Below, piece after piece: positions 16,103-25,334 of a stretch of 64,000 bases of DNA. The position numbers were made by a program, and so were the translations under genes. The DNA comes from an uncultured Bacteroidales bacterium. Lineage in GTDB: Bacteria; Bacteroidota; Bacteroidia; Bacteroidales; UBA932. The notes beneath the pieces were generated by a model. That model saw nothing but the letters and a program-made list of their open reading frames with translations. It was not told the DNA's origin and did no database searches. Where the stretch lies: contig CASFGK010000028.1 in the NCBI GenBank assembly GCA_949294195.1, positions 1 through 64,000 of the forward strand, read 5' to 3'. Position 1 is the first letter of the stretch; the number at the start of each line of letters is the position of its first letter.

Positions 16103-16895
16103 ATAATGTAAAAAGCTGTGACGGATAAGTACGCGGGAGACAACGCAGGGAGACAATGCCTTTTTCTGCTCCGGCATCGATGAGTGCCGCCATTGAACAG
16201 TCATAAGCCAGCGCGGGAGTGTTGTTGTTCTCGCTCAGGTGGCACAGGAAAATATTCCTGAGTCCGGGATGCCAGCAACGTCGTATGGCATCCGCACATT
16301 CATCGTTGCTTAAATGTCCGTTCCCCTGCACTATCCTCATCTTCAGATCATAAGTATAAGGACCTCCCATAAGCATTCCAATATCATAGTTGGATTCCAG
16401 AACTATCGAATCGGCTTCGGAAGCATATGCCAAAGCCTCATCGGTAATTCTGCCGAGATCGGTCATTATCACGAATCTGCGGTCTTTGTAGGTTATGGCA
16501 TACCCGACTGTCTGTGTAGCGTCATGAGGAACGACAAAATGACGGACCTGCATTCCGCATACCGTTTCCGGACCCTCTTCCGGAAGAACACGTCTGCAGG
16601 AAGCTATATGTGCCGCTGTAAAGGTATGTCTTGCCAAAGACCGGTGCAAGACACCGGTAGCATAGACAGGCTTGCTTAACTTCTTGCAGAATGAACCAAG
16701 ATGCCTTATATGGTCAAGATGGTCATGAGTTACAAGTACGGCACCGAACGAATCAAATGAAAGTCCGTTTTCCGAAAGAGCTTTCTTCAAACGCCGCAGG
16801 CTGACACCCGCATCTATTAATATACCGTTTTCTTCATCTCCGAAAAAATAACAGTTGCCACAGCTTCCGCTGGAAAAACTCATGAACTTCAACAT
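16101..16895 (-). CDS. MBL-fold metallo-hydrolase (YycJ/WalJ-like)
   Basis: A 264-residue cytosolic metallo-beta-lactamase-fold protein of the YycJ type. The metal motif is THDHLDH; a further histidine lies in FVVPHDATQ, an aspartate in IMTDLGRI, and late histidines in GNGHLSNDE and CHLSENNN. Family members are thought to act as nucleases or to influence cell-wall and DNA homeostasis; the substrate is not certain. I use the ATG at 16895, five bases after the TPR stop codon, because MLKFMSFSSGSCGN is the family N-terminus. An ATG 24 bp upstream is possible. It is cotranscribed with the TPR gene. Confidence 0.9.
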   Translation of the reverse strand: MLKFMSFSSGSCGNCYFFGDEENGILIDAGVSLRRLKKALSENGLSFDSFGAVLVTHDHLDHIRHLGSFCKKLSKPVYATGVLHRSLARHTFTAAHIASCRRVLPEEGPETVCGMQVRHFVVPHDATQTVGYAITYKDRRFVIMTDLGRITDEALAYASEADSIVLESNYDIGMLMGGPYTYDLKMRIVQGNGHLSNDECADAIRRCWHPGLRNIFLCHLSENNNTPALAYDCSMAALIDAGAEKGIVSLRCLPRTYPSQLFTL

Positions 16896-16900
16896 CCCTG

Positions 16901-18916
16901 TTACTCCTCTTCCTCGCAATACTTTTTGATCACTCCATACGCCTCCGCTACACCCAATTCACCGGCACGGGAAAGATCTATACATCCTTTCTCTTTATCT
17001 TTCAAATAGATAAGGACAAGACCCCTGTTGTAATAAGCATCTCCCATATATGGGTAGATACTTATGGCCCTGGTATAGCTGTCAATCGAAGATATATGCT
17101 CTGCGGCAAGACAGTAGAGATTACCCAGATTGAAATGTATATAAGGTATGTCATCAACTGTCCCTGCAGCTTTCTTCATATCGGAAATTGCTGTAGAATA
17201 GTCATATACATGACTTACCTGATCTTTAACCCTGGCCCGTGTAGTGCCCGAGTCATCCATAGTGAGGACCTGGACATTGCTTTCTATGGACGAAATGAAA
17301 TCTATCATCTCTGCCCTGAGCACTCCCCTGTTCATGTAATAGAACGCTTTATAAAGGGCGGATATGTCATCGTCTTCTTCAGTTTCCACTGCCGAATCAT
17401 AATAGGAAAGGGCGGAATTATACTGTTTGTTTTCAGTCTCGTATAAGGCTTTCAGGAAACTGTTCCTTGCTGTTCCCTCATCCGGAGCGCCGTAAAGCGC
17501 ATTTTCCGTTCTGCTGTCTGAAATCCGGCCGGTATAAGAGGTATCGGCATTTGTAATGACAACCGGCACGGCCGCCTCTGCCACGAATTTGTCTATAAGA
17601 GGATTTTCATACCTGCGCACCAGGGCATATCTTGTAGATTCCCTGCTGTCTGACAGGGCAAAACGGTATAAAGGTCTGAGCCTTATATCAATATCGCGAT
17701 GCTGGAGCAACTCGTCATTGAAATCCTTCTTGGCAAAGTCAGCATCCAGTGCTATAAGCGAACTGTACTTTCTGGTAGTATCTGCAAAGGATTCCGCGTT
17801 TTTGGAACTTGCTTCCCTGTATTCCCTGACCTTTTCCTGTGCTATCCGGTAATCTTCTCTCGATGATTTATAATCTCCCAGCAGATTTTTCACATAGGAA
17901 CGGTTCATATAGGCCTTGGCGAAATCAGGGTACAGTCCGATAGCTCTGTCATAATCCTCCAAAGCATCCTGATAACGGCCCATTTCTATGAAAATAGATG
18001 CCCTGTTGAAATATGCCAGCACATTTTCCGGGTTGATATTCAAAACCCTGTCCATATCAGACAATGCATCTTCATAAGCTCCGACCTGAGCGTTAATGAG
18101 ACCTCTGTTGTACAATGTAAGGGCATTCCCCGGCTCGTCTTGCAGGACTCTGTTCAAGTCCCGCATGGCACCGATGTAATCTTTCTGCTCATAAAGCATT
18201 ATGGCCCGGTTGAAATATGCGAACGTATTGGATGTATCCAGCTCTATGGCTTTGTCAAGATCGCTGACTGCCTTCTGGTAATCCCCCTTGTCGGCATACA
18301 GGCGCCCTCTCCTGATATACCCTTCGGGATCGAACCTGTCAAGTTTTATGGCCCTGTTGTAATCGTCTACAGCCTTCAGTGTATCCTTAAGGAAAAGATA
18401 ACTGGCCCCTCTGTTAAGATATGCCGACGGATCTTTCGGCTCTTTCTTTATGTAACGGTCAAAATCAGAAACTGCCTTGTCAAACTGCCGGGAAAGAAAA
18501 TATGTCACACCGCGGCTGAAATACAGGCCTATATATCCCGGTCTGAGGCTGATGGCCTGCTGAAGGTCTGCAAGAGCTTCATTGTACTTTCCTTCACGGC
18601 TAAGCGCAATGGCACGGTAATGATAACCTGAAGTGAAAACCGGATTCAGTCTTACCGATGTGTCGAAATCGCTTTTGGCTCCACGGATATCCCCGAGATT
18701 GTACTTGGCGATTCCTCTGAAAAAAAATGTCCAGTAATCCGTGGTATCAAGTCTGGCAAGTATGTTGAAATTTTCGATGGCTCTTGCATATTTTCCTTCT
18801 GCAAGGGCCTGACGGCCGCGAAAAAAGAAGACATCCTTGTCATACTGGGCATGGAGACTGCCTGCCGCCGCACACAGCATGACAACAGCCAAGATATATT
18901 TTCTCACAATACCCAT
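16901..18916 (-). CDS. Exported tetratricopeptide-repeat protein
   Basis: A 671-residue protein with a signal peptide (to about SLHAQ, residue 24) followed by about ten consecutive TPR units of 34 residues. Good examples are PGYIGLYFSRGVTYFLSRQF and NTFAYFNRAIMLYEQKDY. A less regular middle part (~370-520) comes next, then two or three more repeats and an acidic end (CEEEE). TPR arrays scaffold protein complexes; partners are unknown. It is likely periplasmic. It is the first gene of a two-gene operon with the MBL hydrolase and is divergent from the M28-like gene. Confidence 0.88.
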   Translation of the reverse strand: MGIVRKYILAVVMLCAAAGSLHAQYDKDVFFFRGRQALAEGKYARAIENFNILARLDTTDYWTFFFRGIAKYNLGDIRGAKSDFDTSVRLNPVFTSGYHYRAIALSREGKYNEALADLQQAISLRPGYIGLYFSRGVTYFLSRQFDKAVSDFDRYIKKEPKDPSAYLNRGASYLFLKDTLKAVDDYNRAIKLDRFDPEGYIRRGRLYADKGDYQKAVSDLDKAIELDTSNTFAYFNRAIMLYEQKDYIGAMRDLNRVLQDEPGNALTLYNRGLINAQVGAYEDALSDMDRVLNINPENVLAYFNRASIFIEMGRYQDALEDYDRAIGLYPDFAKAYMNRSYVKNLLGDYKSSREDYRIAQEKVREYREASSKNAESFADTTRKYSSLIALDADFAKKDFNDELLQHRDIDIRLRPLYRFALSDSRESTRYALVRRYENPLIDKFVAEAAVPVVITNADTSYTGRISDSRTENALYGAPDEGTARNSFLKALYETENKQYNSALSYYDSAVETEEDDDISALYKAFYYMNRGVLRAEMIDFISSIESNVQVLTMDDSGTTRARVKDQVSHVYDYSTAISDMKKAAGTVDDIPYIHFNLGNLYCLAAEHISSIDSYTRAISIYPYMGDAYYNRGLVLIYLKDKEKGCIDLSRAGELGVAEAYGVIKKYCEEEE

Positions 18917-18937
18917 TTCTCTTTAATGTATTTTTCC

Positions 18938-18945
18938 TAATTTTG
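18938..18945 (+). promoter_or_regulatory. -7 element upstream of the M28-like gene
   Basis: TAATTTTG fits TAnnTTTG, 38 bp before the ATG at 18984. No good -33 box is visible. It overlaps the leader of the divergent TPR transcript. Confidence 0.4.
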
Positions 18946-18969
18946 GCCGGCCGTTTCCAAGTCGAGGCG

Positions 18970-18977
18970 CAAAGATA
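18970..18977 (-). promoter_or_regulatory. -7 element of the TPR-MBL operon
   Basis: On the minus strand TATCTTTG (18977-18970) gives a start near 18963 and a ~45-nt leader. The -33 region would fall in the first codons of the M28-like gene, where only an A-rich tract is seen. Confidence 0.55.
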
Positions 18978-18983
18978 GTCATA

Positions 18984-19997
18984 ATGAAAAAAAAAATCAT
19001 CATATCGGCAACTGTTTTAGTGTCATTTTTTTTATTCGGAGAGGCTGCAGCCGTGGGACAGAATCCGTGGATATCCAATGACACTACAGCCCACAATCTT
19101 GTCTGGAACGAAAAGCTCTGCACTCAGATCGGATTCCTGTCTGACAGCCTGTGTGCCGGCAGGGCTACAGGTACGGCCGGAGGCAACGAAGCGGCCTTCT
19201 GGATTATCCGGAATTTCAGGGAATCAGGCCTGATGGATTTCGGAGGCAGTTACGCCAAACATATATATGCCGGCGGAGGCCTGATAGGGCACAATATAAT
19301 CGGCATGATTCCTGGTTCGAAAAAGGACCCATGCGACTCGTACATTATCGTAGGGGCACATTACGACCATCTGGGAATACTTGACGGAAAGCTTTACCCT
19401 GGAGCAGACAGCAACGCATCGGGGACAGTAGCAGTCGTAACTCTTGCGGAGATGTTCTCTGTAATGAAGACACTCGGGAAAACCTATGCCGGCAATATTA
19501 TTTTCGCTGCCTTCGACGGACAAGGCATGAACCTGTCAGGTTCGTATTCTCTGTGGAACATGATACGGAACGGCGAGCTTGCCGATCCGGTAAGCGGCAA
19601 GGCCATAACACCTGACAAGATATCCCTGATGGTAAATATCGACCAGATAGGATGTTCGTTGTCCACATTGTCTTCAGGAAGAAAGGACTACATGATCATG
19701 CTGGGCAACGGAAGCCTGAAAAAGGAAGACCAGAACAAGATAACCCACTGCAATCTGTTCTACGGAACTGATCTGGAAATCTCCCATACCTATTACGGAA
19801 GCGATGATTTCACACGTGTCTTCTATTCTTTGTCCGACCAGAGGGTATTTATAGAAAACAAAGTGCCGGCGGTGCTTTTCACCTCCGGCATCACTTTAAA
19901 CAACAACAAGACATACGATACGGCCGATACTGTCGACTATGATGTCCTGCGCAAACGCATTATACTGATTTTCCACTGGCTGGAGAAAATGCTGTAA
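18984..19997 (+). CDS. M28-like peptidase homologue with missing active-site residues
   Basis: A 337-residue exported protein with a signal peptide (1-~25) and the M28 zinc-aminopeptidase fold. The first metal motif is intact: His126 and Asp128 in GAHYDH, Asp142 in GADSNASG, and Asp220 in VNIDQIG. The Glu-Glu pair that supplies the catalytic base and a zinc ligand in M28 enzymes is replaced by Gln180-Gly181 (FDGQGMNLSGS). The C-terminal histidine ligand is replaced in SGITLNNNKTYDT. It is therefore probably not an ordinary aminopeptidase and may bind peptides or use altered chemistry. From memory, similar sequences occur in other Bacteroidales, so this is unlikely to be a local decay. Confidence 0.85.
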   Translation: MKKKIIISATVLVSFFLFGEAAAVGQNPWISNDTTAHNLVWNEKLCTQIGFLSDSLCAGRATGTAGGNEAAFWIIRNFRESGLMDFGGSYAKHIYAGGGLIGHNIIGMIPGSKKDPCDSYIIVGAHYDHLGILDGKLYPGADSNASGTVAVVTLAEMFSVMKTLGKTYAGNIIFAAFDGQGMNLSGSYSLWNMIRNGELADPVSGKAITPDKISLMVNIDQIGCSLSTLSSGRKDYMIMLGNGSLKKEDQNKITHCNLFYGTDLEISHTYYGSDDFTRVFYSLSDQRVFIENKVPAVLFTSGITLNNNKTYDTADTVDYDVLRKRIILIFHWLEKML

Positions 19998-20005
19998 TGG
20001 AATCA

Positions 20006-20689
20006 TCATTTTTCCCCGCATGAAAGGAGTTTCCACACTCCGGCACTCAAAGCCGCGCCTGCAAAAGGAGCTGCAATGAAAAGCCAAAGCTGTCTGAGTG
20101 CGACTCCGCCATCAAAAAGAGCCGGCCCTATACTTCTGGCAGGGTTTACTGAAGTTCCGGTTATCGGGATGCAGACAATATGGATGAGGACCAGGGAAAG
20201 GCCTATGGCCAGTCCGGCAAAATTGCCCGCTCCCTTTTTTTGGTCAGTCGTTCCAAGCACAACCAGTACGAAAATGAAAGTAAATACTGCCTCGGCTACG
20301 AAAGCCTGAAGTCCCATTCCATCCTTGAAACTGTTGGAACCGGTAGAAGTAGGTCCGTCATGAGCACCTGAAGAAACCAGGGCAAAAAGAATGGCAGAAC
20401 CCATGACAGCACCGATAATCTGGAACAGCATGTACATCCCGGCATCCTTTCCGCTCATTCTTCCGCTGAGATACACTCCCAATGTAACAGCCGGATTGAT
20501 ATGGCATCCTGAAATCCCTCCGATTGCATATGCCATTGCAACTACGGCAAGTCCGAAAGCAAGCGCTACTCCGAGCGTACCCACTCCGGCGCCTACTGTG
20601 CCTGCTGCACCGCCTGCAAATACTGCACTGCCGCAGCCCATGAGAACCAGGACCATTGTCCCGATCATTTCAGCTAAATACTTTTTCAT
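20006..20689 (-). CDS. aqpZ: Aquaporin (MIP family channel)
   Basis: A 227-residue inner-membrane water channel with six helices and the two half-helix NPA motifs: INPAVTLG after helix 2 and VNPARSIGPALF after helix 5. The sequence around them (GCHINPA, GTSVNPAR) is nearer to AqpZ than to glycerol facilitators. It is a single gene with a -7 element TATATTTG on the minus strand at 20725-20718, convergent with the M28-like gene 8 bp away. Confidence 0.93.
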   Translation of the reverse strand: MKKYLAEMIGTMVLVLMGCGSAVFAGGAAGTVGAGVGTLGVALAFGLAVVAMAYAIGGISGCHINPAVTLGVYLSGRMSGKDAGMYMLFQIIGAVMGSAILFALVSSGAHDGPTSTGSNSFKDGMGLQAFVAEAVFTFIFVLVVLGTTDQKKGAGNFAGLAIGLSLVLIHIVCIPITGTSVNPARSIGPALFDGGVALRQLWLFIAAPFAGAALSAGVWKLLSCGEK

Positions 20690-20779
20690 AATATCGAATG
20701 TTTGGAATCAATGGCATCAAATATAGGATTTATTACATTCCGTTATCATCGTCTGACAGAAAAATAAAACACATAAGTG

Positions 20780-20809
20780 TTTGAGTATATAATAAATTCA
20801 TTAAATTTG
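20780..20809 (+). promoter_or_regulatory. Promoter of the GH84 gene
   Basis: TTTG (20780-20783), an 18-bp spacer and TAAATTTG (20802-20809) match the Bacteroidota consensus. The start would be near 20816 with a ~29-nt leader. Confidence 0.75.
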
Positions 20810-20844
20810 TAAGTATAAGTAACAACCACTAACTACATTTTCCG

Positions 20845-23367
20845 ATGAACAAAAAATTCTTAATTGCCGCTACGGCACTGTTGGCTGGCGGAGTGTGTCT
20901 GTCAGCCCAGGATTCTGATTTCGACCTGTCTTCCCAAAGGCTGGAGTCGCAGACAGTCGCCAAGGTGCCAGGGCACAAGATTGACCATAAAGGTCTGGTC
21001 ATCAATCCTGTCCCACATGATTTAAAACTACTTGGAGGAGGTATCGGCGACTTGTCTGAAGGATTCAGGGTAAACGACAGGCAAGGGGCTTTCCAGGAAG
21101 ATCTCAGATTTCTGACTCATAACAGCGACGGCATCCTCATCACCATCGATTTCGGAGGCAAGGCTGCCGAAAAGGCCAAAGTAAAGCCGGTAGACGGGGC
21201 ATACAGACTGTCCGTTACCGAAAAAGGAGTTAAAATTACCGGATACAATGAAAGAGGCGCTTTCTACGGCTTGCAGACACTCAAGCAGATCATAAACTGC
21301 GGAGCTCTTCCATACGTGGAAATCAACGACTGGCCGGATCTCAAGTACCGCGGTGTGGTAGAAGGCTTCTACGGCACGCCATGGTCACATGAAGTGAGAA
21401 TATCCCTCATCGATTTCTATGGGAAGAACAAGATGAACACCTACCTTTACGGACCTAAGGATGACCCATACCACAGCTGCCCGAACTGGCGGCTTCCTTA
21501 TCCGGAAGACGAAGCAGCAAACATCAGCGAACTTGTAAAAGCCTGCAAGCGCAACAGAGTCGATTTCGTATGGGCGATACATCCGGGCCAGGATATCAAA
21601 TGGAACGAAGAAGACTTCGGCAACCTTCTGAACAAATTCAATCTCATGTACGACCTGGGAGTAAGGTCATTCGCCATTTTCTTCGATGACATTTCAGGCG
21701 AAGGGACAAATCCGACCAAACAGGCAGAACTTCTGAACAGACTCAACAACGAGTTTGTAAAGACTAAAGGTGACGTCCGTCCTCTTATTGTCTGCCCTAC
21801 AGACTATTCAAGACTATGGGCCAACCCTGGTCCGAACGGCAATCTCGCCATATACGGAAATATTCTGGATCCCAGCATAGACGTATTCTGGACAGGAGAC
21901 TATGTATGCAGCGACCTGACAGAGGATACAATGGACTGGGTCAACTCAAGGATCAAAAGACCGGCTCTGTACTGGTGGAATTTCCCTGTAACCGACTATG
22001 CACGGCATATAATCATGCAAGGTCCTGCATACGGACTAGACAACACTCTGACATCAGATGACCTTCGCGGCATGGTCAGCAATCCTATGGAACACGGAGA
22101 AGCATCCAAGATAGCACTCTACGGTGTAGCGGACTACTGCTGGAACGTATCCGGGTACAATCCGATGGACAACTGGGAAAGAGGACTTGCCGAGCTTGTC
22201 CCTGGAGCTACCGATGCATACAGGACATTCGCCATCCATTCCTGCGATACGGAAACCGGATACAGAAGAAGCGAATCCTGGGAAACGGAAACTTTCCTTG
22301 TCGACAACTACACTCAGGCACAGTACGATGCCCTTCTGGCAGAATTCAGGAAAATAGAAAAAGTCCCGGCACAAATGGAGGCAGGATGCAGCAACAAGCT
22401 TCTGCTCAACGAACTTGAACCATGGCTGGCAGAATTCGGCAAGCTCGGACAGCGTGGACAAAAAGCACTGGAGCTCATCAAAGCCCTTGAAGGCGGAAAC
22501 TACGGAGCGTTCTGGGCAGGATATACCTGCAATATCATGACACAGGAGGAACTTGACAGCTATAATGCACACAAATGCGGAACATTAAAGCTGCAGCCGT
22601 TCTATGAAAATGCCATGGATGACCTTGGCATCATGTTCTACGAAAAACTTTCCGGAGAAAAATCTTCCGTAATGCGTGGTATGGGTTCGTTCAACAATTC
22701 GTTTTCCACACAGACGAAACTCATGTTCGACAATGACTCTACCACGTATTATACTTCAGGTACAGCCCAGACTCCAGGCTCATGGATAGGAGTTGATCTG
22801 GGAATGGTAACTCCGGTCCGTGAAATCTTCATCCTTCAGGGAAGGAACTCTGTCGATGATGTGGATTACTTTGACCATGCAGCACTTCAGTGCTCTGCGG
22901 ACGGCAAGACCTGGACAACTCTGATCGATGACATGCAGAAACAGTATATCATCAAATGGGCAGGCGAACCTGTTGATGCAAGATATGTCAGACTGCAGAG
23001 ACTGGATTCAAAGAAACAGAACTGGGCGTCTGTCCGCACATTCGAAGTGAATCCTGTCAGACCGGACAACCTCGGATTTGCGGTTGAAGCCGAAGATGCC
23101 GGTGCTGCCGTCAACGCATTTGACAAGAGCCTGCAGTCGTCATACAGATGTGACGGAAAACTCGCATTCGGAATCCCTGAAGGAACCTCAGAAATCACTG
23201 TCCTGACCGGAAAGGGTGCACGCTATACTGTAAAACAACTGGCACAGGACGGTACTGAACTGGATACCGTAAACTGTTCTGAACCGTATAATGTGGTCAG
23301 ACTCGCAGAAGGTGCGGCCAAAATAACCGTTGAAGGGACAGCCGACATTTACGAAATCATCATGTAG
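20845..23367 (+). CDS. GH84 beta-N-acetylglucosaminidase with F5/8 type C domain
   Basis: An 840-residue exported glycoside hydrolase of family 84, similar in layout to the O-GlcNAcase-like hexosaminidase of Bacteroides. A signal peptide (1-~21) precedes a GH20b-like alpha/beta domain (to ~165) and the GH84 barrel beginning near YRGVVEGFYGTPWS. The neighbouring catalytic aspartates Asp281 and Asp282 lie in FFDDISGEG, as expected for substrate-assisted catalysis. A helical domain follows, then a discoidin (F5/8 C) carbohydrate-binding domain (~625-735) and a C-terminal beta domain. It probably releases GlcNAc from host or microbial glycans in the periplasm or at the surface. No SusC/D genes are nearby. 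Confidence 0.95.
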   Translation: MNKKFLIAATALLAGGVCLSAQDSDFDLSSQRLESQTVAKVPGHKIDHKGLVINPVPHDLKLLGGGIGDLSEGFRVNDRQGAFQEDLRFLTHNSDGILITIDFGGKAAEKAKVKPVDGAYRLSVTEKGVKITGYNERGAFYGLQTLKQIINCGALPYVEINDWPDLKYRGVVEGFYGTPWSHEVRISLIDFYGKNKMNTYLYGPKDDPYHSCPNWRLPYPEDEAANISELVKACKRNRVDFVWAIHPGQDIKWNEEDFGNLLNKFNLMYDLGVRSFAIFFDDISGEGTNPTKQAELLNRLNNEFVKTKGDVRPLIVCPTDYSRLWANPGPNGNLAIYGNILDPSIDVFWTGDYVCSDLTEDTMDWVNSRIKRPALYWWNFPVTDYARHIIMQGPAYGLDNTLTSDDLRGMVSNPMEHGEASKIALYGVADYCWNVSGYNPMDNWERGLAELVPGATDAYRTFAIHSCDTETGYRRSESWETETFLVDNYTQAQYDALLAEFRKIEKVPAQMEAGCSNKLLLNELEPWLAEFGKLGQRGQKALELIKALEGGNYGAFWAGYTCNIMTQEELDSYNAHKCGTLKLQPFYENAMDDLGIMFYEKLSGEKSSVMRGMGSFNNSFSTQTKLMFDNDSTTYYTSGTAQTPGSWIGVDLGMVTPVREIFILQGRNSVDDVDYFDHAALQCSADGKTWTTLIDDMQKQYIIKWAGEPVDARYVRLQRLDSKKQNWASVRTFEVNPVRPDNLGFAVEAEDAGAAVNAFDKSLQSSYRCDGKLAFGIPEGTSEITVLTGKGARYTVKQLAQDGTELDTVNCSEPYNVVRLAEGAAKITVEGTADIYEIIM

Positions 23368-23370
23368 CGG

Positions 23371-24564
23371 CTATCTGGACAGATATTCATCAAGAGCCTT
23401 GGAAAGCAGGAAAACTGCTCTTTCAAGGCTTTTTGCATCAAGTACATATGCTATTCTCACTTCAGAGCGTCCGGCTCCAGGAGTAAAATAGAATCCTGAT
23501 GCAGGAGCCATCATTACCGTCTCTCCTTCATACTGGAAATCGGAAAGGCACCAGGCGCAGAATCTGTCAGCATCATCGACCGGGAGTCTGCAGATTACAT
23601 AAAATGCTCCTGACGGCTCTGCAGCGACAACCCCCGGAATACGCCTCAGTCCCTCAACCAACACTTTTCTGCGATAATCATACTCTTTTACGACAGGGTC
23701 AAGATACTCTCTTCCGACCCCGCAGGACGCTTCTGCGACTATCTGTCCGAGAAGAGGAGGGCTGAGTCTTGCCTGACTAAGTTTCATCACTCCTTCCAGA
23801 ACGGATTCGTTTCTGGTGACAACGGCACCGATCCTGATTCCGCACTCCGAGTATCTCTTTGAAAAAGAGTCAAGAATCACAACATTACGGCTAATTTCAT
23901 CAAGATGGCCGGCCGACATGTAACCGGCTCCTCCATAAATGAACTCCCTGTAGACTTCATCAGACAGCAGGAAAAGGTCATGGCGGCTGACGATACCGGC
24001 AAGACGGTGCATCTCGTCCGGCGAATAAAGGCTTCCAGAAGGATTATTGGGGTTGCATATGAGAATGGCCCTGGTAGCAGGAGTAATGATTTTTTCGAAT
24101 TCTTCTGCAGGCGGAAGTGCGAAATTGTCTTCAATTCCGGTAAGCACAGTCCGCACTTTTATACCGGCTGCCGCAGCAAAAGCGATATAGTTGGCATAGG
24201 TAGGATCCGTAGTTATGATTTCGTCACCTGGATCAAGACATGTAAGAAAAGAAAAAAGCACAGCCTCGGATCCACCGGTAGTCACGACAATCTGGTCAGG
24301 AGAAAAATCCATTCCATAACCTGAATAATAGCCGGACATCTTCTTTCTCAACGAAAGAAAACCTTGCGATGGACTGTACTCGAGTACAGTCCTGTCAATA
24401 TACTTCAATACATCTATGGCCACCTGCGGGGTCCTGATATCAGGCTGTCCTATATTCAAATGATACACAGTAACTCCTCTGGCCTTTGCAGCATCGGCCA
24501 GAGGAGCAAGTTTGCGTATCGGAGAGCTGGCTATACCGTTTATTCTATCCGAAGTCTTTACCAT
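23371..24564 (-). CDS. PLP-dependent aspartate/aromatic-type aminotransferase
   Basis: A 397-residue fold-type I class I/II aminotransferase. The PLP lysine lies in SFSKRYSECGIR, the cofactor asparagine region in CNPNNPSGS, and the C-terminal substrate arginine region in GRSEVRIAYV. Which amino acid it uses (aspartate, aromatic or another) cannot be decided. It begins 6 bp after the small beta-barrel gene and may be cotranscribed with it. Its 3' coding end contains the terminator hairpin of the convergent GH84 gene. Confidence 0.92.
   Translation of the reverse strand: MVKTSDRINGIASSPIRKLAPLADAAKARGVTVYHLNIGQPDIRTPQVAIDVLKYIDRTVLEYSPSQGFLSLRKKMSGYYSGYGMDFSPDQIVVTTGGSEAVLFSFLTCLDPGDEIITTDPTYANYIAFAAAAGIKVRTVLTGIEDNFALPPAEEFEKIITPATRAILICNPNNPSGSLYSPDEMHRLAGIVSRHDLFLLSDEVYREFIYGGAGYMSAGHLDEISRNVVILDSFSKRYSECGIRIGAVVTRNESVLEGVMKLSQARLSPPLLGQIVAEASCGVGREYLDPVVKEYDYRRKVLVEGLRRIPGVVAAEPSGAFYVICRLPVDDADRFCAWCLSDFQYEGETVMMAPASGFYFTPGAGRSEVRIAYVLDAKSLERAVFLLSKALDEYLSR
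23396..23434 (+). terminator. GH84 terminator located inside the aminotransferase coding end
   Basis: GCCTTGGAAAGCAG (23396-23409) pairs with CTGCTCTTTCAAGGC (23415-23429) with two small irregularities and a short A-rich loop. Five T (23430-23434) follow. The stop codons of the two convergent genes are only 3 bp apart, so the terminator lies fully within the opposing gene. Confidence 0.75.
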
Positions 24565-24570
24565 AACATG

Positions 24571-25281
24571 TCAGAATCTGAACCCAACAGCAAGATACAG
24601 CATATCCCTCGTGCATGATATATCAGCAGCCGACTCGGCTTTTGTCCTGTTGACAAGCCCCCAGTCATAACCAACTTTCACTTCAAGGAAATTCAGGAGT
24701 TCTATGCCAAGGCCTCCGCCGAGGGCCATGTCAAATCTCTTGTAAGCAGGAAGACCGGCCTCCTGGGCTTCATCCTGATCAAATACATCCGACTTGAATT
24801 TACCTGTATAATAATTGTATTTCACAGCTCCTTCAAGCCTCTGCCCTCCCAGTTCAAGAGCAAAATCGTAACTGTAAGTATGGCTGAGTCCCAGTGAAAA
24901 GACAGGTCCTGCATATGCCTGGATTTTCAGCACTTTCGGAATAATGTTGAAATTGTATCTGAGCCTCAGCGGGACATTGAGGTAATGGTCTTTCTCATTG
25001 CCACCTTTCATGCTTATGTTCTGGACCAGGGACTTCGCAGACTTGTCCGTTGTAAATGAATAGTTAAGACCGAGACGGATTCCGAGGCCGGCAACAAGAT
25101 CCATATCGTCGCTTACCCCGACATAAAATCCGTTCAGAGAAGGATTGCTGCCTGAAATTCCTTTCCCGGATACGGAATAACCCATATTCATATAACCTGC
25201 TTCAATTCCGCCCTTGGCAGATGCCGCCAATGCTGCCATAGAAAAGACAGCTGCTGCAAGAATAAATTTCAACTTTTTCAT
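24571..25281 (-). CDS. Small outer-membrane beta-barrel protein
   Basis: A 236-residue protein with a signal peptide (to about ALAASAKG, residue 23) and alternating strand pattern ending in VGFRF, the terminal-phenylalanine signature of outer-membrane barrels. It belongs to the broad porin-like/OmpA-barrel-like group of Bacteroidota. Function unknown. A promoter lies within the end of the preceding lipoprotein gene. Confidence 0.82.
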   Translation of the reverse strand: MKKLKFILAAAVFSMAALAASAKGGIEAGYMNMGYSVSGKGISGSNPSLNGFYVGVSDDMDLVAGLGIRLGLNYSFTTDKSAKSLVQNISMKGGNEKDHYLNVPLRLRYNFNIIPKVLKIQAYAGPVFSLGLSHTYSYDFALELGGQRLEGAVKYNYYTGKFKSDVFDQDEAQEAGLPAYKRFDMALGGGLGIELLNFLEVKVGYDWGLVNRTKAESAADISCTRDMLYLAVGFRF

Positions 25282-25304
25282 AGTCAGCTACATTTAACTT
25301 CCGT

Positions 25305-25334
25305 CAAATATAGAAATTTTTATTTCATTTCAAG
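25305..25334 (-). promoter_or_regulatory. Promoter of the small barrel gene
   Basis: On the minus strand CTTG (25334-25331), an 18-bp spacer and TATATTTG (25312-25305). The start would be near 25298, 17 nt before the ATG. Confidence 0.65.
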
